From Yersinia enterocolitica subsp. enterocolitica (GTDB taxonomy: Bacteria; Pseudomonadota; Gammaproteobacteria; Enterobacterales; Enterobacteriaceae), in contig NZ_LR590469.1 of assembly GCF_901472495.1 (NCBI RefSeq), forward strand, positions 3,224,001-3,288,000: 64,000 nt of DNA, written 5' to 3'. Numbering within the stretch: the first letter of the stretch is position 1; each line of letters starts with the position of its first letter. Position numbers and translations under genes: made by a program. This document shows, one piece after another, positions 17,935-25,939 of the stretch. Below the pieces are notes generated by a model. It saw only the letters and a program-made list of their open reading frames with translations, did not search any database and was not told where the DNA came from.

Positions 17935-18558
17935 ATGAGTTACTCACTGCCATCCCTGCCTTATGCTTATGACGCCCTGGAACCACACTTCGATAAGCAG
18001 ACGATGGAAATCCATCACACCAAACACCACCAAACCTATGTTAACAATGCAAACACGGTGTTGGAAAGCTTCCCTGAGCTGGCTAAATTCAGTGTTGAAG
18101 ATCTGATCAAAGATCTGGACAAAGTCCCGGCTGAAAAACGTACCTTTATGCGTAATAACGCCGGTGGCCATGCTAACCACAGCTTGTTCTGGAAAGGCCT
18201 GAAACTGGGCACCACCTTAGCCGGTGACCTGAAAGCGGCTATTGAGCGCGACTTCGGCAGCGTTGACAGCTTCAAAGAGAAATTTGAAGCTGCTGCGGCA
18301 ACACGTTTCGGTTCAGGCTGGGCCTGGCTGGTACTGAAAGACGACGGCAAACTGGCTGTTGTTTCGACTGCTAACCAAGACAGCCCGCTGATGGGTGAAG
18401 CTGTTTCTGGCGCATCAGGTTTCCCAATTGTGGGCCTGGATGTGTGGGAACACGCTTACTATCTGAAATTCCAAAACCGCCGCCCAGACTACATCAAAGC
18501 ATTCTGGAACGTGGTTAACTGGGACGAAGCAGCCGCGCGCTTCGCTCAAGCTAAGTAA
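17935..18558 (+). CDS. sodA: Superoxide dismutase [Mn]
   Basis: A 207-residue cytoplasmic Mn superoxide dismutase, starting MSYSLPSLPYAYDALEP with GGAG upstream; the longer frame to 17869 begins inside the promoter. Metal-ligand regions are visible: MEIHHTKHHQTYV, NNAGGHANHSLFW and the C-terminal signature DVWEHAYYLKFQN. It removes superoxide during aerobic growth. It has its own Fur-box promoter and a strong intrinsic terminator, so it is monocistronic. In E. coli sodA is near yiiM and the fdo genes, as here. Confidence 0.96.
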   Translation: MSYSLPSLPYAYDALEPHFDKQTMEIHHTKHHQTYVNNANTVLESFPELAKFSVEDLIKDLDKVPAEKRTFMRNNAGGHANHSLFWKGLKLGTTLAGDLKAAIERDFGSVDSFKEKFEAAAATRFGSGWAWLVLKDDGKLAVVSTANQDSPLMGEAVSGASGFPIVGLDVWEHAYYLKFQNRRPDYIKAFWNVVNWDEAAARFAQAK

Positions 18559-18600
18559 CGAAAGCAGCTACACCCTATAGCTTCAAGTTCGAAAGATATA

Positions 18601-18631
18601 TGCCAGCAAGGCCCTCTTGCTGGCATTTTTT
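18601..18631 (+). terminator. Intrinsic terminator of sodA
   Basis: Perfect 10-bp stem TGCCAGCAAG / CTTGCTGGCA with a 5-nt loop, followed directly by six T. Textbook rho-independent terminator, 43 bp after the sodA stop. Confidence 0.9.
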
Positions 18632-18636
18632 ATTGC

Positions 18637-18663
18637 TAAAGTTTAGTCAATTCTTGCCGATAG
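18637..18663 (+). promoter_or_regulatory. Probable sigma-28 (FliA) promoter for the chemoreceptor gene
   Basis: TAAAGTTT-N11-GCCGATAG matches the enterobacterial flagellar sigma-28 consensus (TAAAGTTT-N11-GCCGATAA) at all but one position. It reads toward the chemoreceptor gene at 18916, which belongs to the usual FliA regulon. The leader would be ~245 nt and contains an ERIC-like remnant. Confidence 0.8.
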
Positions 18664-18712
18664 AATGTACAAGAAGGTCACTGGTACTCATGGATATTAA
18701 GTCCATGAACTA

Positions 18713-18780
18713 TAACCCTAAATAATTCGAGTTACAGGAAGGCGGTCAACGCACATGCAACTTGAAGTATGACGGGTATT
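18713..18780. repeat. Internally deleted ERIC-like repeat
   Basis: Both ends of the Yersinia ERIC variant seen at 27159-27283 are present (CTAAATAATTCGAGTTACAG on one side, CAACTTGAAGTATGACGGGT on the other), but the central half with the CCCGATGAG palindrome is missing, leaving ~68 bp. It lies in the 5' leader of the chemoreceptor gene. Apart from the terminator and sigma-28 promoter, I see nothing else in the 18559-18915 gap. Confidence 0.65.
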
Positions 18781-18915
18781 GCGTTTGGGAAAAGCACTCT
18801 TGCCAAGGCTGCCCCACATACCGCCAGTTCCCCGAAATCCTCTAATAATTAGACCTCCCCAAACTCACCTACGCTGATTGATTTGCAGCAAAAACACCGT
18901 ACAACGGAGAAGAAC

Positions 18916-20865
18916 ATGGCAGCATTTAGCAAAGTTTTTGGTCACTTTGAAAACGTGAAAGTCGGTAAAAAGCTGGGGTTAAGCTTTTTCCTGATGTTGT
19001 TATTGGTTGGGATCATCGCTGGTACCACCGCATATCATTTCTCCGTCATTGAAGAACATGCTTATAAAGTCGATTTGAGCTACAAAATTAATGATGAGGC
19101 TAATCAGGCGAAATATAACCGTGCGTTATATGAACGTACCTATGACCTGCAATATATTAAAGAAAACTCTCAACATATCAATAATATAAAAAATCTATTA
19201 ACTCAAAGCGAAAGCCTTGGCTGGTCGGAAAACAACCGCAAGACAATCAGTAGCATTGCCGATGTGGTAGACGAATATCTGCAACAACAGAGCAATTTTG
19301 TTAATGCGGTGGCTCATAAGGACGATGTACGCAAAAGTTGGAATATTTCTGAAACCCAGAAGAACCTCAATGAGTTACAGCAAAGTTTGCTTAATGAGGG
19401 TGCTGATACCAACACCCAGATTCTGCTGGCGGAAATGAACCAAAAGTTAATGACCGTGCGCTATAACGCGCGAGGTTTATTACTGGATCGCAACCAGGAT
19501 GCAGAGTCTTCATTGATTACCTCAATCAATATTGCCAACAGCGCGGCGAATGCTTTCATGCCGGTGCTATCAGCCGATCAGCAAAAACTATTAGCTCCAG
19601 TCATTTCCAGTCTCAGTATCTATAAAGACAACGTATTAGCCTATTTACCGGCATATCAGCAAGAGCTGGAAGTGGGTAAAGTGATGGAAGAGAATGCCAA
19701 TGAATTAAATAAGTTGGCGACGCATTTGTTCACTCAAGAACTGCAAGGTACTCATGATGAAATCAATAATGCGCAATTGCAGCTAGCTATAGCAGCTATT
19801 GCGGCCCTGATATTGGGTTTACTGATTTCATGGCGCATGACCCGCCAGATTACTGTGCCACTGCGCACCACATTGGCGATGGCCGAGCGCATTGCCACTG
19901 GTGATTTAACCGCAGCAACCACCTCCAATCGTACGGATGAACTGGGCCTGCTGATGAATGCCGTCGCCCGAATGAATGAAAACCTGCGTGCCATGATTGA
20001 CGAAATTCGCATTGGCGTCAGCCAGGTGTCTCATGCCTCCGGCGAGATTGCCGCTGGCAATACTGATTTATCATCCCGAACAGAGCAACAAGCAGCTGCG
20101 GTAGAAGAAACTGCCGCCAGTATGGAGCAGTTGAATGCTACGGTTAAACAGAATGCTGATAATGCCCACCATGCTAATCAGCTAGCGACGGAAGCATCAC
20201 AAACCGCGCAGCAAGGCGGCAAGCTGGTTAACGATGTGGTACGCACCATGAACGATATTTCCGGCAGTTCTAAACGCATTTCTGAAATCACCTCAGTGAT
20301 TAACAGTATTGCTTTCCAGACTAATATTCTGGCGCTGAATGCCGCAGTTGAAGCGGCGCGCGCCGGTGAACAAGGCCGCGGTTTTGCTGTGGTCGCGAGC
20401 GAAGTACGTAATTTGGCACAACGCAGTGCACAGGCAGCAAAAGAAATTGAAGGGTTGATTGGAGAGTCGGTGTCTCAAGTCAATGCCGGTACATCGTTGG
20501 TACAAAATGCGGGTCAAACTATGGAAGATATTGTCCGCTCAGTGACCCATGTACGCGATATCATGGCTGAAATTGCCTCTGCCTCAGATGAACAAAGCCG
20601 GGGTATCACCCAGGTGAGTCAGGCTATCTCGGAAATGGACAGCACCACTCAACAGAACGCCGCATTGGTGGAAGAGTCTGCCGCTGCCGCTGATTCACTG
20701 GCAGAACAAGCTATCTTACTGGCACAAGCGGTTGCCGTGTTCCGCCTGTCCGAAGCAGAAACTGAATCTGTTCAAAGCGAAACAACCACGCCACGGGCAA
20801 CCACTCCACGCCCAGCGCCAGAGACGAACCGTAGCCAACAGCAGGATAACTGGGAAACCTTCTGA
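18916..20865 (+). CDS. Methyl-accepting chemotaxis protein with NWETF tether
   Basis: A 649-residue inner-membrane chemoreceptor from MAAFSKVFGHFENVKVGKK, with GGAG 6 bp upstream. TM1 is ~18-40 and TM2 ~280-302; between them is a helical periplasmic sensor of ~240 residues, longer than the Tar/Tsr type and perhaps of the HBM class. A HAMP domain (~303-355) and a long cytoplasmic coiled coil follow, with the hairpin tip ITSVINSIAFQTNILALNAA and methylation-type Gln/Glu pairs. The C-terminus is NWETF, the CheR/CheB docking pentapeptide, so this is a high-abundance-type receptor. Ligand unknown. Confidence 0.93.
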   Translation: MAAFSKVFGHFENVKVGKKLGLSFFLMLLLVGIIAGTTAYHFSVIEEHAYKVDLSYKINDEANQAKYNRALYERTYDLQYIKENSQHINNIKNLLTQSESLGWSENNRKTISSIADVVDEYLQQQSNFVNAVAHKDDVRKSWNISETQKNLNELQQSLLNEGADTNTQILLAEMNQKLMTVRYNARGLLLDRNQDAESSLITSINIANSAANAFMPVLSADQQKLLAPVISSLSIYKDNVLAYLPAYQQELEVGKVMEENANELNKLATHLFTQELQGTHDEINNAQLQLAIAAIAALILGLLISWRMTRQITVPLRTTLAMAERIATGDLTAATTSNRTDELGLLMNAVARMNENLRAMIDEIRIGVSQVSHASGEIAAGNTDLSSRTEQQAAAVEETAASMEQLNATVKQNADNAHHANQLATEASQTAQQGGKLVNDVVRTMNDISGSSKRISEITSVINSIAFQTNILALNAAVEAARAGEQGRGFAVVASEVRNLAQRSAQAAKEIEGLIGESVSQVNAGTSLVQNAGQTMEDIVRSVTHVRDIMAEIASASDEQSRGITQVSQAISEMDSTTQQNAALVEESAAAADSLAEQAILLAQAVAVFRLSEAETESVQSETTTPRATTPRPAPETNRSQQQDNWETF

Positions 20866-20885
20866 TTCTGCGTTAAACCATGGAG

Positions 20886-20903
20886 CCCTGCCGTCAGGCA
20901 GGG
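20886..20903 (+). terminator. Hairpin after the chemoreceptor gene
   Basis: Perfect 7-bp stem CCCTGCC / GGCAGGG with a GTCA loop, 20 bp after the stop. No T-run follows, so it may only stabilise the mRNA end. Confidence 0.4.
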
Positions 20904-20943
20904 TATTCTGAGTCTCCCTTCTGAACGCAGACAAGGAGAGCAG

Positions 20944-21618
20944 ATGAAATATCCACAGGTTTATATCGGTAAAATCGAGCCTTACAGCGGCAGTTCCCCA
21001 AGTGCCATTGGCAAACGTCAGGTGCAGGGCAGCATTATGCTCACATCTCTGGGTCTGGAAGGGGATGAACAAGCCGAAACTCGCTTTCACGGCGGCCCGG
21101 ATCGGGCGTTATGCCACTACCCACGCGAGCATTACGCTCACTGGAGACAACAATTTCCTGAACAGGCTGAGTTTTTTTCCGCTCCGGCTTACGGCGAGAA
21201 CATATCGACCCTCGGCATGACTGAACAAAATGTCTATATGGGGGATATTTACCGCTGGGGTGAAACACTCATTCAGGTGACACAACCGCGCTCACCTTGC
21301 TACAAACTCAACTTCCATTTTGCTATCGAAGATATGTCGGTGTTGATGCAGCAAACCAGCTACTGCGGTTGGTTGTATCGTGTGATTTCACCCGGCAAAG
21401 TCAGTGACGGTCATCCACTGGAGCTATTAGCGCGCACCAGTGATATCAGTGTATCGGAGGCCATTGCTATTGCCTGGCATATGCCGTTTGACGAAGAACA
21501 GTATCGCCGCTTGTTGTCAGTATCTGGATTATCCGCCAGTTGGAGCAAAACCATGCTGACCCGTATTTCGCAGGGAAAGATAGAAGATTTTAATCGGCGG
21601 TTACTGGGGACTATCTAG
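20944..21618 (+). CDS. yiiM: MOSC-domain protein YiiM (6-hydroxylaminopurine reductase)
   Basis: A 224-residue protein of the same length as E. coli YiiM, a molybdenum-cofactor enzyme that detoxifies N-hydroxylated bases. The MOSC domain (~20-160) has GLEGDEQAETRFHGGPDRALCHYPREHY, with the HGGPDRA signature, and the Cys in QPRSPCYKLN that ligates molybdenum. The C-terminal helical part ends GKIEDFNRRLLG. A GGAG lies before the ATG. It sits near sodA, as in E. coli. Confidence 0.93.
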   Translation: MKYPQVYIGKIEPYSGSSPSAIGKRQVQGSIMLTSLGLEGDEQAETRFHGGPDRALCHYPREHYAHWRQQFPEQAEFFSAPAYGENISTLGMTEQNVYMGDIYRWGETLIQVTQPRSPCYKLNFHFAIEDMSVLMQQTSYCGWLYRVISPGKVSDGHPLELLARTSDISVSEAIAIAWHMPFDEEQYRRLLSVSGLSASWSKTMLTRISQGKIEDFNRRLLGTI

Positions 21619-21642
21619 GGGTTGGGACTCTGAGGCTAGTCG

Positions 21643-22062
21643 TCATAGAGTCCGGTCTTCTATTCTCAACTTTTTGACTCTTTCAAATTCTCCAATATTA
21701 TTAGTGACTAATATTGCGCCAACAGAAATAGCATGCCCTGCTATGGCGGCATCATTTCCACCAATTGATGTCCCCTGCTTTGCCAGCTCAACCTTAATAT
21801 TAGTCGTGGCATTAACAGCTGCGGTATCCCACGGTAAAATAGCATCTAACCTTTTTACAGATTCATCAACTAAATAATTATGATTTGGAGATGCTTTCTT
21901 ACCTATAGCGCCAAACCGCATTTCTGAGTATGTAATTGCTGAGACAACTATTTTATTCTGATGCTCAATACACTGTTGTAGTTTTATAATTAATTCTGCT
22001 GGTCGTTCCCGCATAATAAAAGAACAAATATTCGTATCAAGCATATATAATTTTTTGATCAT
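21643..22062 (-). CDS. vapC: VapC-type PIN-domain ribonuclease toxin
   Basis: A 139-residue PIN-domain protein. The acidic active site is intact: Asp in MLDTNICSF, Glu in TYSEMRFGA and Asp in GGNDAAIAGHAI, with LVTNNIGEF at the end of the fold. Enterobacterial VapC toxins of this length cut initiator tRNA(fMet) in the anticodon loop. Its ATG overlaps the vapB stop (ATGA), so translation is coupled. An ATG six codons downstream (MLDTN) is an alternative start. Confidence 0.88.
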   Translation of the reverse strand: MIKKLYMLDTNICSFIMRERPAELIIKLQQCIEHQNKIVVSAITYSEMRFGAIGKKASPNHNYLVDESVKRLDAILPWDTAAVNATTNIKVELAKQGTSIGGNDAAIAGHAISVGAILVTNNIGEFERVKKLRIEDRTL

Positions 22063-22286
22063 AACTCGAAGCGCCCTTCTTCGATAACATCCTGTCTTTC
22101 GGCAAGAAAATCATCATCTGCCTTATCTTCATCCATGAATGATACCCATGTCGGGCGTATGGGTCGTAAAATAATACTATCACCGTCTCTGAGTATTTCC
22201 AGCTCGGTCAAGCCATCAAAATCCATATCTTTTGGCAAACGAATTGCTCGATTCTGCCCATTTTTGAAAATAGATACCGTTCTCAT
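22059..22286 (-). CDS. vapB: VapB-type antitoxin
   Basis: A 75-residue protein from MRTVSIFKNGQNRAIRLPKD, with AGGAG 8 bp upstream; an open frame reaches further but crosses the operator. Residues ~1-45 are an AbrB/SpoVT swapped-hairpin DNA-binding domain. The acidic C-terminal part (FMDEDKADDDFLAERQ) is the expected VapC-neutralising tail. It precedes vapC with a 4-bp overlap. Confidence 0.87.
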   Translation of the reverse strand: MRTVSIFKNGQNRAIRLPKDMDFDGLTELEILRDGDSIILRPIRPTWVSFMDEDKADDDFLAERQDVIEEGRFEL

Positions 22287-22324
22287 ATTTTTACTCCTGA
22301 TGCTCGTGTCATTAAAAACACCAG

Positions 22325-22341
22325 CATATGCTAAGCATATG
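22325..22341. promoter_or_regulatory. Probable vapBC operator
   Basis: Perfect inverted repeat CATATGC-TAA-GCATATG, 39 bp upstream of vapB, in the place where VapBC complexes bind for autorepression. The left arm is itself part of the palindrome AGCATATGCT. Confidence 0.6.
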
Positions 22342-22454
22342 TCAGGAGTGGCGTCAGAGCTAAAAAACAAACCGGATGGCGGCCATGCCACACACCCGGT
22401 TATTTCGAAAGTCGCAATCACAGACTGCTGACAACCCCCAACGACTCGATCTTG

Positions 22455-22562
22455 CAAGGTGAGGACAGGTAGAAGAGTAAAGCGTCCGCGCCACGGATGG
22501 CGCGGCTCGAGCCCCCAGGAAAGGGTTTACGGCGTCTTTACGATCTGCCTATTTTCACCGTT
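22455..22562. repeat. Imperfect ~108-bp palindromic element
   Basis: Nested inverted repeats: an inner perfect stem CCGCGCCA / TGGCGCGG with CGGA loop (22486-22505), flanking GTAAAG (22477-22482) and CTTTAC (22536-22541), and imperfect outer arms beginning GGTGA and ending TCACC. It fills most of the gap between the vapB operator and yibL. Such layout resembles the miniature palindromic repeats of yersiniae, but I cannot assign a named family. Confidence 0.5.
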
Positions 22563-22587
22563 ACGGGCACTTTGTCATTAACCGCAA

Positions 22588-22944
22588 TCAGAACGCTTTT
22601 TTGGCGTAACCAGTCACTTCTTTCAGGCCCATCTCGCGGCCTAATGCTGTCATTGGGTGAACCACCACAATACCGCGCACTGCTTTCTTCAAAGTGCCCA
22701 TATCAGCCTGTTCTTTTTTGGTGATGGCACGACTGAAGGGCAGTTTAGCCAGCTTCTGGGCTTCAGCACTCAGGTTTTTAACCCTGACTTCTTTCAAGCG
22801 CTGGATTTCGGCCGCCAGTTTCTCTTTTTCTTTCATATGCTGTGCGATTAAATCCACATTACCCTGCTGAATAACAGTTGGATCTTTGTGATTCAGCGCA
22901 TCCAGCATATCGCTTAGACGTTTGATTTCTGCATGTTCTTTCAT
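22588..22944 (-). CDS. yibL: YibL family protein (DUF2810), ribosome-associated in E. coli
   Basis: A 118-residue basic protein similar over its length to E. coli YibL (120 aa), with the conserved block FSRAITKKEQADMGTLKKAV followed by RGIVVVHPMTALGREMGLKE. The N-terminal half is a predicted coiled coil (EIKRLSDMLDALNHKD, MKEKEKLAAEIQRLKEV). The E. coli protein co-purifies with ribosomes; its exact role is not known. Confidence 0.88.
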   Translation of the reverse strand: MKEHAEIKRLSDMLDALNHKDPTVIQQGNVDLIAQHMKEKEKLAAEIQRLKEVRVKNLSAEAQKLAKLPFSRAITKKEQADMGTLKKAVRGIVVVHPMTALGREMGLKEVTGYAKKAF

Positions 22945-23036
22945 AGTATTGGCCCGTACATGCCGCTAATGGGCACGATATTTCGCTAAAGTTGGAGATA
23001 GGATAGCACTGATTGTGCATCAAGATGGATAGTGTA

Positions 23037-24518
23037 TCAGGATGCATCTCTTTCGGCAGCAGCCTCCTGAACCGGCCGCCACTGCATTCCGGCCGGTAAA
23101 CCACTCATTTCACATGCGACCGCCCCTAATCGCTCCAACGCCCCAGTATAACGGCTATTAAATGGATAACAGCAGGATAGGCGAAATGCATGACGATAGC
23201 GGCCACTAGGTGAATAAAGTGTCCCCGGCGTCAGGCAAATCTGCTCTTGCAGCAATTGATGGAACAGCGCCACGGTATCGACGCTATCAGGGAATTCAAC
23301 CCAAAAAACAAATCCGCCAGCCGGCTGTGTCACTGTAGTTCCACGTGGGAAGTTGCGGGTTATCAGTTGTTGGGCTTGCTGTACTTGCTGCGCATAACGA
23401 CGGCGCAAGCTACGCAGATGGTGATCATAGCCACCAGACTCAAGGAACAGTGCCAGAGTCTCCGACAACAGCATCGGCTCCGCCATCGACGATACTGCTT
23501 TTAGTTTGTGCAGTGCTTCAGCGAAACGCCCACCATCAATCCAGCCGATACGGAAATCCGGTGCCAGCGTTTTGGTAAAACTGGAGCAAAACAGCACCCA
23601 GCCGTCACGATCAAAGGCTTTAACTGCCGGAGATAACGTCGAGCCAAATTGAATTTCAGCATACAAACCATCTTCAATTAATGGCACTTGGTGATCGTTC
23701 ATCAGCTGTGCCAATCGTTTTTTGGCGGCGAGCGGCATGGTATAACCCAAAGGATTCTGCACCGTCGGCATAGCAATCAGTGCATTCAGTCGCCCTTCTT
23801 CAAGCAACAACTCCAGTACATCCAATGAGATACCTTGCTGTGGATCGGTTGGAATCTCCACCGCTTTCAACCCGAGGCTTGCCAGCAATGGCATCAGATA
23901 GAAATAGGTCGGTGATTCCAGCCCGACACAATCCCCGGGTTTGGTGGCCACCCGTAGCGCCAGTTGCAGCGCCTCCATACACCCATGGGTAATGGTGATA
24001 TCTGCCGGATCTGCCAACATGCCCAACGTCATGGCGCGGCGGGCAATTTGCTGGCGTAGGCGCTGGTTGCCGGGTGGCAGCGCATATTGACTGATCAACT
24101 GCGGCTGACGGCGTAACAAGGAGGCCATGATGCGGCCCAGCTTGGCGCTGGGATAGAAATCGCCAGTCTGCGGGCAAGCCAACGAGATATTGGTAAAGCG
24201 CGGATTTTGTTGTGCAGCAAACACGGTATCAATCAAATCCAGCACTTCGTCTACCGGTTTGCCCACTGTGGCCGTTGGCACCACGGCGGTTGACGGGCTA
24301 CAGACATAAAAACCCGACTGCGGGCGCGCTTCAATCAGGCCACGGTCTTCCAGGGTGCGATACGCCGCCACCACGGTATTGATACTGACCTGATGGCTCT
24401 GCGCGTAACCCCGCACCGAGGGCAAGCGGCTCCCCGCCAGGAGACTGCCATTCTTAATGGCTTGCGCCAGATTGTCAGCCACTTGTAAGTAGCGAATTTC
24501 GTTCATAACAAGGGACAT
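23037..24518 (-). CDS. MocR-type PLP-dependent transcriptional regulator (GntR HTH + aminotransferase)
   Basis: A ~493-residue regulator from MSLVMNEIRYLQVADNLAQ; GGAG lies ~10 bp upstream. Residues ~5-75 form a GntR winged helix (LPSVRGYAQSHQVSINTVVAAYRTLEDRGLI). Residues ~110-490 are a fold-type I aminotransferase-like domain with the PLP-lysine motif SSFTKTLAPDFRIGW. It is divergent from a LysE/RhtB exporter with a perfect inverted repeat between them, so it probably controls that exporter in response to an amino acid or PLP derivative. The reverse-oriented frame upstream of this start is not used. Confidence 0.88.
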   Translation of the reverse strand: MSLVMNEIRYLQVADNLAQAIKNGSLLAGSRLPSVRGYAQSHQVSINTVVAAYRTLEDRGLIEARPQSGFYVCSPSTAVVPTATVGKPVDEVLDLIDTVFAAQQNPRFTNISLACPQTGDFYPSAKLGRIMASLLRRQPQLISQYALPPGNQRLRQQIARRAMTLGMLADPADITITHGCMEALQLALRVATKPGDCVGLESPTYFYLMPLLASLGLKAVEIPTDPQQGISLDVLELLLEEGRLNALIAMPTVQNPLGYTMPLAAKKRLAQLMNDHQVPLIEDGLYAEIQFGSTLSPAVKAFDRDGWVLFCSSFTKTLAPDFRIGWIDGGRFAEALHKLKAVSSMAEPMLLSETLALFLESGGYDHHLRSLRRRYAQQVQQAQQLITRNFPRGTTVTQPAGGFVFWVEFPDSVDTVALFHQLLQEQICLTPGTLYSPSGRYRHAFRLSCCYPFNSRYTGALERLGAVACEMSGLPAGMQWRPVQEAAAERDAS

Positions 24519-24541
24519 GGTGACAGTTCTCCACAGGATCA

Positions 24542-24577
24542 ATGGGTACAGTTTAGTGTCATGCAAACTGTACCCAT
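24542..24577. promoter_or_regulatory. Perfect 13-bp inverted repeat between the MocR regulator and the exporter
   Basis: ATGGGTACAGTTT-N10-AAACTGTACCCAT, 13 of 13 matched pairs, between the divergent regulator (ATG at 24518) and exporter (ATG at 24663). It is probably the operator of the MocR-type regulator. Confidence 0.7.
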
Positions 24578-24662
24578 AACAATAGATAACTTCTGCTTCT
24601 GACGCCATCACGGATTGATCTTTATGCTGAATCTCTTGATAACATTAATAGGATCTCCCCCC

Positions 24663-25274
24663 ATGTTGGACAGTGCTTTCATCAGTTACGTCACCGTGAT
24701 GTCGATAACCCCAGGTCCGAATAACCTGTTGTTAGCCGCTTCTGGCGTTAATTTTGGCTTACGCCGAACTTTCCCGATGATGTTGGGGATTACCTTTGGT
24801 TGTGCACTGCAATGCGCATTAATGACCACGCTATTGGCATTTATCCTCAGTTGGGTGGGAGTTGTCCGTCTGCCTTTGGTGACATTAGGCGGTGGCTATT
24901 TACTGTGGCTCTCATGGAAGATTTTTAATTCCGGCACCCCCAATGCCAAGGATAGTAAGCAACCTATGGGCTTTATTCAGGGGGCATTATTTCAGGCCAT
25001 AAATCCAAAAGCCTGGTTGATGGCAATGAATGTCGCCATCTTATTCACCCCTCGCGAAGGGGCGACGCTCAACCATACCCTGCTGATTATGACCGGCTTT
25101 GCATTGTTAAATCTGCCCTGCGTCGCTGTTTGGGCAGTGATGGGGGATCAATTGCGCCATGCGCTGCGCGTCAATTGGAAGCTGCGGTTATTTAATGGCG
25201 TGATGGGTGGCTTGATGGCAATAACAGCATTATGGCTGTTGGTCGAAGAATGGCTCAGTGTCTTTAATCATTAA
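24663..25274 (+). CDS. LysE/RhtB-family amino-acid exporter
   Basis: A 203-residue membrane protein starting MLDSAFISYVTVMSITPGPNN, with AGGA upstream; the earlier in-frame ATG is less likely because it would displace the N-terminal topogenic helix. The TPGPNN motif in TM1 and about six hydrophobic segments are typical of RhtB/LysE exporters. The substrate is an amino acid or derivative, not readable here. It overlaps the convergent mtlR gene by 4 bp. Confidence 0.88.
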   Translation: MLDSAFISYVTVMSITPGPNNLLLAASGVNFGLRRTFPMMLGITFGCALQCALMTTLLAFILSWVGVVRLPLVTLGGGYLLWLSWKIFNSGTPNAKDSKQPMGFIQGALFQAINPKAWLMAMNVAILFTPREGATLNHTLLIMTGFALLNLPCVAVWAVMGDQLRHALRVNWKLRLFNGVMGGLMAITALWLLVEEWLSVFNH

Positions 25275-25825
25275 ACATGGCCAAGCGGCGAGAGTTTTGA
25301 AACTTGTTTTTGACTGATGCGGGAGAGTAATTCAGTAATCGATAGCACCATAGTGGAACGCACCATCTGCTGATAACGCTGGCGTTGCATGGCAATCAGC
25401 GAAGCATCGGCTTCATCTGGGCGTAAGAATGTTGGTACTGGTGGCAGCTCAGCAACACAATGCAATTCACCAAATGGCCCGAGGATTTCGTCATCGGTAA
25501 AGCGATACTCGGTGCCATCATGGTTTAGCTCTTCACGCAGCGCCATTAATAACTCAGCATCTTCATACTCATGCCGGGTGATGACGCCCAAAGCATAAAC
25601 CAACTTCAATCGTACGGATAACTCACCTAACGGCCCATCCCCGACCAGTAATGGCTCTACGGCATATTTCACCGCATAGTCATCTTTACGAAAAACCTGC
25701 ACCACGAGAATGTTTAACGCTTCTGCCAATAATTCGACAGCAGCCATCAAGAAACTCCGAACGGTCTTCCCCGCGTTCAGATGTTCCAGTACCCGATTCT
25801 CAAATGCCTGTGTTTTCTCAATCAT
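25271..25825 (-). CDS. mtlR: Mannitol operon repressor MtlR
   Basis: A 184-residue MtlR-family protein (E. coli 195 aa). The conserved core includes FRKDDYAVKYAVEPLLVGDG, LSVRLKLVYALGVI and the EDAELLMALREELNHD stretch. It represses mtl expression, although it lacks a classical helix-turn-helix. It is the last gene of mtlA-mtlD-mtlR, separated from mtlD by a strong hairpin that could reduce its level. Confidence 0.93.
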   Translation of the reverse strand: MIEKTQAFENRVLEHLNAGKTVRSFLMAAVELLAEALNILVVQVFRKDDYAVKYAVEPLLVGDGPLGELSVRLKLVYALGVITRHEYEDAELLMALREELNHDGTEYRFTDDEILGPFGELHCVAELPPVPTFLRPDEADASLIAMQRQRYQQMVRSTMVLSITELLSRISQKQVSKLSPLGHV

Positions 25826-25866
25826 CGTTTGTCACTGGGGTGGTTTCAGATTATCGGGCTAACAAA

Positions 25867-25902
25867 GGATAAATACCGCGTAATCCGACACGGTATTTAT
25901 CC
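25867..25902 (-). terminator. Hairpin between mtlD and mtlR
   Basis: Perfect 12-bp stem GGATAAATACCG / CGGTATTTATCC with a 12-nt loop in the mtlD-mtlR gap. No T-run follows in the mtl direction, so partial termination or mRNA stabilisation rather than full termination is likely. Confidence 0.5.
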
Positions 25903-25939
25903 CCTAACGCAAACGCGTTTTGTTCATAACGAAACAGAA

